Part shown: positions 61,320 through 64,000 of the stretch, piece by piece
Layout of the letters: each line of letters opens with the position of its first letter
How positions within the stretch are numbered: the stretch's first letter is position 1
DNA from: Paenibacillus sp. YPG26
GTDB lineage: Bacteria; Bacillota; Bacilli; Paenibacillales; Paenibacillaceae
Assembly: GCF_023704175.1 (NCBI RefSeq)
Contig: NZ_CP084530.1
Location: 1,510,001 to 1,574,000 of the forward strand
DNA: 64,000 bases
Direction of reading: 5' to 3'
Notes under the pieces: generated by a model
The model's input: the letters and a program-made list of their open reading frames with translations, nothing else
Database searches by the model: none
What the model was told of the DNA's origin: nothing
Program-made: the position numbers and the translations under genes

Positions 61320-62054
61320 TCATAGCTCATATATCTCATGCTGGCGCAGGAATTCCATCTCGGCTGTCTGCCCTTGATACTGCTCCATCTCATCTCCATA
61401 GTGCATGAGGCTGATCTGTGAGCGGATTTCGGAGGGCAGCGTGAGAAGCTCATCTAGAGTCGTGTGAACGATGCCCTGGCCAGTCAGCTGCACCTCGTGA
61501 AAAATTTTGCGGCAGCCCCGTTCCCCCACCAGCTGCTGCAGCAAGGCAGGTTGAAACGTCATATCTGCACTGTAGAAAATTTCGCCATTCAGGTAGAGTG
61601 AATAACTCTTCTTGCCTTCAATATGAGGCGTCTGAATAATCTCGACCTGTAGGGAGTCATCCACGCGTGTTATCTGATCTTCCCGCAGCAGTCTGACCTC
61701 GAAGGCATCCTCCAGGCTCTCAATTCCATCCTGACCGAGTCCACCCTTAAGTGTATGCTCCCACAGCGGCTGCACAAGCTGTTCAGCAATGTAGAGAACC
61801 GGCTTCTGTTGATAGACGTATTTCATTTGGAAAGCGAACTCTTCCAGGCCGCCCACATGATCCGCATGGATATGTGTAATCAACACAGCATTGATATCCG
61901 CCCAGGTCTTACCGAGCTGATATAAGGAGATTGGCGCGGTTACTCCACAATCAATAAGCAGGGTCTGATGACCGGTATAGAGCAGTGCGTTATTGTTGAA
62001 ATATTTCTTGGCAAAGGCTCCTCCTGTGCCAAGCATTTGTAATCGAAGACCCAT
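61320..62054 (-). CDS. Metallo-beta-lactamase-fold hydrolase (RNase Z-like)
   Basis: A 244-residue cytoplasmic enzyme with LRLQMLGTGGAFAKKYFNNNALLYTGHQTLLIDCG at the N-terminus and the zinc motif THIHADHVGG; a later HEVQLTG and HTTLDELLTLP fit ribonuclease-Z-like or related metallohydrolases. ATG 62054 is chosen because GAGGAGTGAGATC lies upstream; an ATG 9 codons earlier lacks a ribosome site. True RNase Z has a longer exosite arm not seen here, so the substrate stays open. Confidence 0.85.
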   Translation of the reverse strand: MGLRLQMLGTGGAFAKKYFNNNALLYTGHQTLLIDCGVTAPISLYQLGKTWADINAVLITHIHADHVGGLEEFAFQMKYVYQQKPVLYIAEQLVQPLWEHTLKGGLGQDGIESLEDAFEVRLLREDQITRVDDSLQVEIIQTPHIEGKKSYSLYLNGEIFYSADMTFQPALLQQLVGERGCRKIFHEVQLTGQGIVHTTLDELLTLPSEIRSQISLMHYGDEMEQYQGQTAEMEFLRQHEIYEL

Positions 62055-62193
62055 GATCTCACTCCTCTGGACTAATCTCACTTCTATACTTTAACATGTC
62101 AAGACTGCCTGGACAAAATAGGGTCTGGACGACCGCAACTTGATTGAAAATATGAAGTATAACCATATAACAACATGGTATGAAGGAGGGTGT

Positions 62194-62757
62194 ATGGGAA
62201 TGAAATGGAAGAGAGTGGCTGGACTTGTACTGGCTTTTTCCCTCTTTGGCAGTTCTATGATTTATGCCGATACAGCTGTGCAGAAGATTCGATTAATAAT
62301 TAATGGTCAGGACATAGATGACGGGGGTTACATGGTGGATGGGAGAGCTTATGTACCCGTAAGAGAATTGAATGGATTAATTGACTATGATGAAGGGACC
62401 AAAAGAGTTGCTTTTACCCAGCCGAATGTGGACATTTTTCTGTTCAAAGGGGATACGCCTTTTGGTAAGGTGAGTGCGGGTAAGCTTAAATTCAATGTGT
62501 TCTGCCAGATTGACAGCCTGAAAGTGGACATCAGTTCAGTGAAGGTCACGATTAAGGGACCTGATGGATCCGAGAAATCGATTCAGTCCCAGGATCTGGG
62601 CAAGGAGCAGAAGGATAATTTCTGGTTCAGGACACATGATTACACGTATGACTTCAAGACTGCCGGCAAATACACGATCAACTTCTATATGAAGATGAAC
62701 AAGAGCAAGGACTACGTCCTGGTTAGTGAGAAGGTCATAAATGCAATTGGCGGTTAG
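62194..62757 (+). CDS. Secreted copper-amine-oxidase-like stalk-domain protein (187 aa)
   Basis: Signal peptide (GLVLAFSLFGSSMIYADTAV), then a stalk domain KIRLIINGQDIDDGGYMVDGRAYVPVRELNGLIDYDEGTKRVAFTQPNV and a beta-sandwich-like C-terminal half. ATG 62194 follows AAGGAGGG; upstream in-frame ATGs lack such a site. The stalk domain is common in Paenibacillus exported proteins and is also present in the frameshifted gene at 42858. Function unknown. Confidence 0.82.
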   Translation: MGMKWKRVAGLVLAFSLFGSSMIYADTAVQKIRLIINGQDIDDGGYMVDGRAYVPVRELNGLIDYDEGTKRVAFTQPNVDIFLFKGDTPFGKVSAGKLKFNVFCQIDSLKVDISSVKVTIKGPDGSEKSIQSQDLGKEQKDNFWFRTHDYTYDFKTAGKYTINFYMKMNKSKDYVLVSEKVINAIGG

Positions 62758-62859
62758 GCATTAAGAAGCATATCCAAAATTGACCTATATGATTGGAAAT
62801 GTTACGATACGAGAGTATGCGACAGTAATTAACAAATTAACCCGAAGTGAGGTATTTCA

Positions 62860-63171
62860 ATGAGCGATCACAAACATGAGCACGACGAAGCTTGCGGACA
62901 CGATCACGACCATGATCACGAGGAGTTCGTGCTCACGTTGACAGACGAGAACGGTCAGGATGTGGAGATGGTTCTCGTTGAAACTTTCGATGTTAGTGAG
63001 AAGGTCTATGCTCTTCTGCTTGAACGTAACAATCCGGAAGCTGACGGCATTATTCTCCGTCTGGAAGAAGAAGACGACAAGATGGTGCTCTACAATATCG
63101 AAGATGAAGAAGAATGGCGTCAAGTTGAAGAAGCTTACAACGAAATCGTCTCCGCGCAGGAAGAATCTTAA
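62860..63171 (+). CDS. DUF1292 protein with His-rich N-terminus (YrzB family)
   Basis: A 103-residue acidic protein. The N-terminal part (HKHEHDEACGHDHDHDHEE) is a His/Asp-rich putative metal-binding tail; the rest matches DUF1292 (FVLTLTDENGQDVEMVLVETFDVSEKVYALLLERNN to EEEWRQVEEAYNEI). YrzB-type proteins lie near yrrK in B. subtilis; the function is not known. GAAGTGAGG precedes the ATG. A strong terminator follows. Confidence 0.88.
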   Translation: MSDHKHEHDEACGHDHDHDHEEFVLTLTDENGQDVEMVLVETFDVSEKVYALLLERNNPEADGIILRLEEEDDKMVLYNIEDEEEWRQVEEAYNEIVSAQEES

Positions 63172-63193
63172 TTTCGTGTGACTGTAAGCCGAG

Positions 63194-63217
63194 AGCTCCC
63201 TTTTGGGGGCTTTTTTT
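63194..63217 (+). terminator. Terminator after the DUF1292 gene
   Basis: AGCTCCC / GGGGGCT (one G-T) with TTTT loop, then TTTTTTT. Confidence 0.88.
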
Positions 63218-63305
63218 ATTTTCAGATAGATGTTTTCTACTAAAATCATACAAAAACAGGCCAAACTTGAAATCGTCTGACCTGCACGTTATCCTCTTAA
63301 TGTAC

Positions 63306-64000
63306 CTAAAATATGGGATCTGCTTCAACAATGACTTTAACTTGATGAATATTACGATCCTCAGGACCCTTAACCGGAAGGCCAACGTCCACATGTTCGA
63401 CAATGTAATCAATGTTCTCCTGTGAGATGACCTCTCCCGGAAGCAGGATGGGAATACCCGGCGGATAGACATAGATGAACTCTGCAATGATGCGTCCAGC
63501 CGATTCCTTGAACGGGATGACCTCGGTATCCGCGTAGAAGGCATCCCGGGGAATCAGGGAGAGCTGCGGAATCTCTGGTGTTTTTACAACCAATTCATTG
63601 GCTGGGTTCACGGAATGCTCAGCTGCGAGCTCGCGGAGAGCCTTGAGCAGAGTATCTACGGTCTCCTGGGTATCGCCTGGAGTTATGAAGCACAGGATGT
63701 TGTACATATCACTGAGCTCAACTTCGATGTTGTAGTGTTCCCGAAGCCAATTCTCCGTCTCATATCCGGTAATCCCCAGGTGTCTCACATGGACGGTAAT
63801 CTTGGTGGGGTCGTGGGCATAAGTGGCTTCTCCGCCCAGAATTTCTTTGCCGAAGCAGTAGAGACCTTCGATCTTGTTCACTTCGGTTCTGGTGTAATCA
63901 GCCAGCTTCAGTGTCTCTTCAATCATCTGTCTGCCACTGAGCATCAGATTCCTCCGCGCGGTGTCCAGCGACGCCAGCAGGATATAGGAGGTCGAAGTTG
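63306..64000 (-). CDS. Orn/Lys/Arg decarboxylase (C-terminal part, cut by window edge)
   Basis: PLP-dependent basic amino-acid decarboxylase of the SpeA/YaaO class. The frame continues past the ATG at 63944 to the window edge with TSTSYILLASLDTARRNLML, which is normal internal sequence of this family, so the start and catalytic PLP-lysine region lie outside. The visible C-terminal domain holds ITVHVRHLGITGYETENWLREHYNIEVELSDMYNILCFITPGDT and FIYVYPPGIPILLPGEVIS. It makes agmatine, cadaverine or ornithine-derived polyamine precursors; which one cannot be told. Confidence 0.92.
   Translation of the reverse strand, partial: TSTSYILLASLDTARRNLMLSGRQMIEETLKLADYTRTEVNKIEGLYCFGKEILGGEATYAHDPTKITVHVRHLGITGYETENWLREHYNIEVELSDMYNILCFITPGDTQETVDTLLKALRELAAEHSVNPANELVVKTPEIPQLSLIPRDAFYADTEVIPFKESAGRIIAEFIYVYPPGIPILLPGEVISQENIDYIVEHVDVGLPVKGPEDRNIHQVKVIVEADPIF

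Overview
The window looks like a chromosomal segment of an endospore-forming Bacillota, most likely Paenibacillus or a close relative. The reasons are a division and cell-wall (dcw) cluster that runs directly into spoIIGA-sigE-sigG and the ylm genes, strong AGGAGG-type ribosome binding sites with many TTG/GTG starts, a T-box leader, a PyrR attenuator, tRNA genes without encoded CCA, and about 50% GC. The species is inferred from gene order and protein resemblance; no database search was possible.

Layout. 1-12.7 kb is the dcw/sporulation core: murB (cut by the window edge), murA, divIB, ftsA, ftsZ, spoIIGA, sigE, sigG, a PRC-barrel gene, pgeF, ylmE, sepF, ylmG, ylmH, divIVA. 12.7-19.1 kb holds a T-box-controlled type-2 ileS, a DUF5665 membrane protein, a convergent yteA-like zinc-finger gene, lspA and a RluD-type pseudouridine synthase. 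19.3-20.5 kb is an LL-diaminopimelate aminotransferase. 20.7-30.1 kb is a PyrR-regulated pyrimidine operon (pyrR-B-C-carA-carB-pyrF-pyrE) with no dihydroorotate dehydrogenase gene and an unusual array of hairpin-forming 84-bp repeats between pyrC and carA.

30.3-37.6 kb is a compact five-gene ABC cassette: two LolD/MacB-class ATPases (one with a C-terminal AbrB-like domain), a lipoprotein-type HlyD adaptor, a 966-residue FtsX-type permease and a solute-binding lipoprotein. 37.7-42.7 kb is accessory: tRNA-fMet, tRNA-Ile2, two small YjcZ-like membrane proteins, and an XRE repressor/ImmA metallopeptidase module facing a small membrane protein across three matching operators, then a polysaccharide deacetylase and tRNA-Leu. 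42.6-47.05 kb is flanked by the intact tRNA-Leu and a 62-nt copy of its 3' part, like an old integration at a tRNA gene. It carries a frameshifted stalk-domain gene and a polar amino-acid ABC transporter.

47.2-64 kb is a mixed region: ung, a ComEC-like metallo-beta-lactamase lipoprotein with its DUF3006 partner, DinB, manA/glcK divergent from a LacI-type regulator, a KimA-type potassium importer, a LOG-family hydrolase, yhaM, tRNA-Val, and several small conserved proteins. It ends in an Orn/Lys/Arg decarboxylase cut by the window edge.

The most interesting signals are: (1) a predicted RNA switch in the sigG leader, where an anti-Shine-Dalgarno arm lies over the internal forespore promoter; (2) the hybrid ABC cassette with its ATPase-AbrB fusion; (3) the tRNA-Leu 3' duplication; (4) the XRE-ImmA module with its triple operator; (5) the pyrC-carA repeat array. 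No transposase, integrase or CRISPR array was seen.
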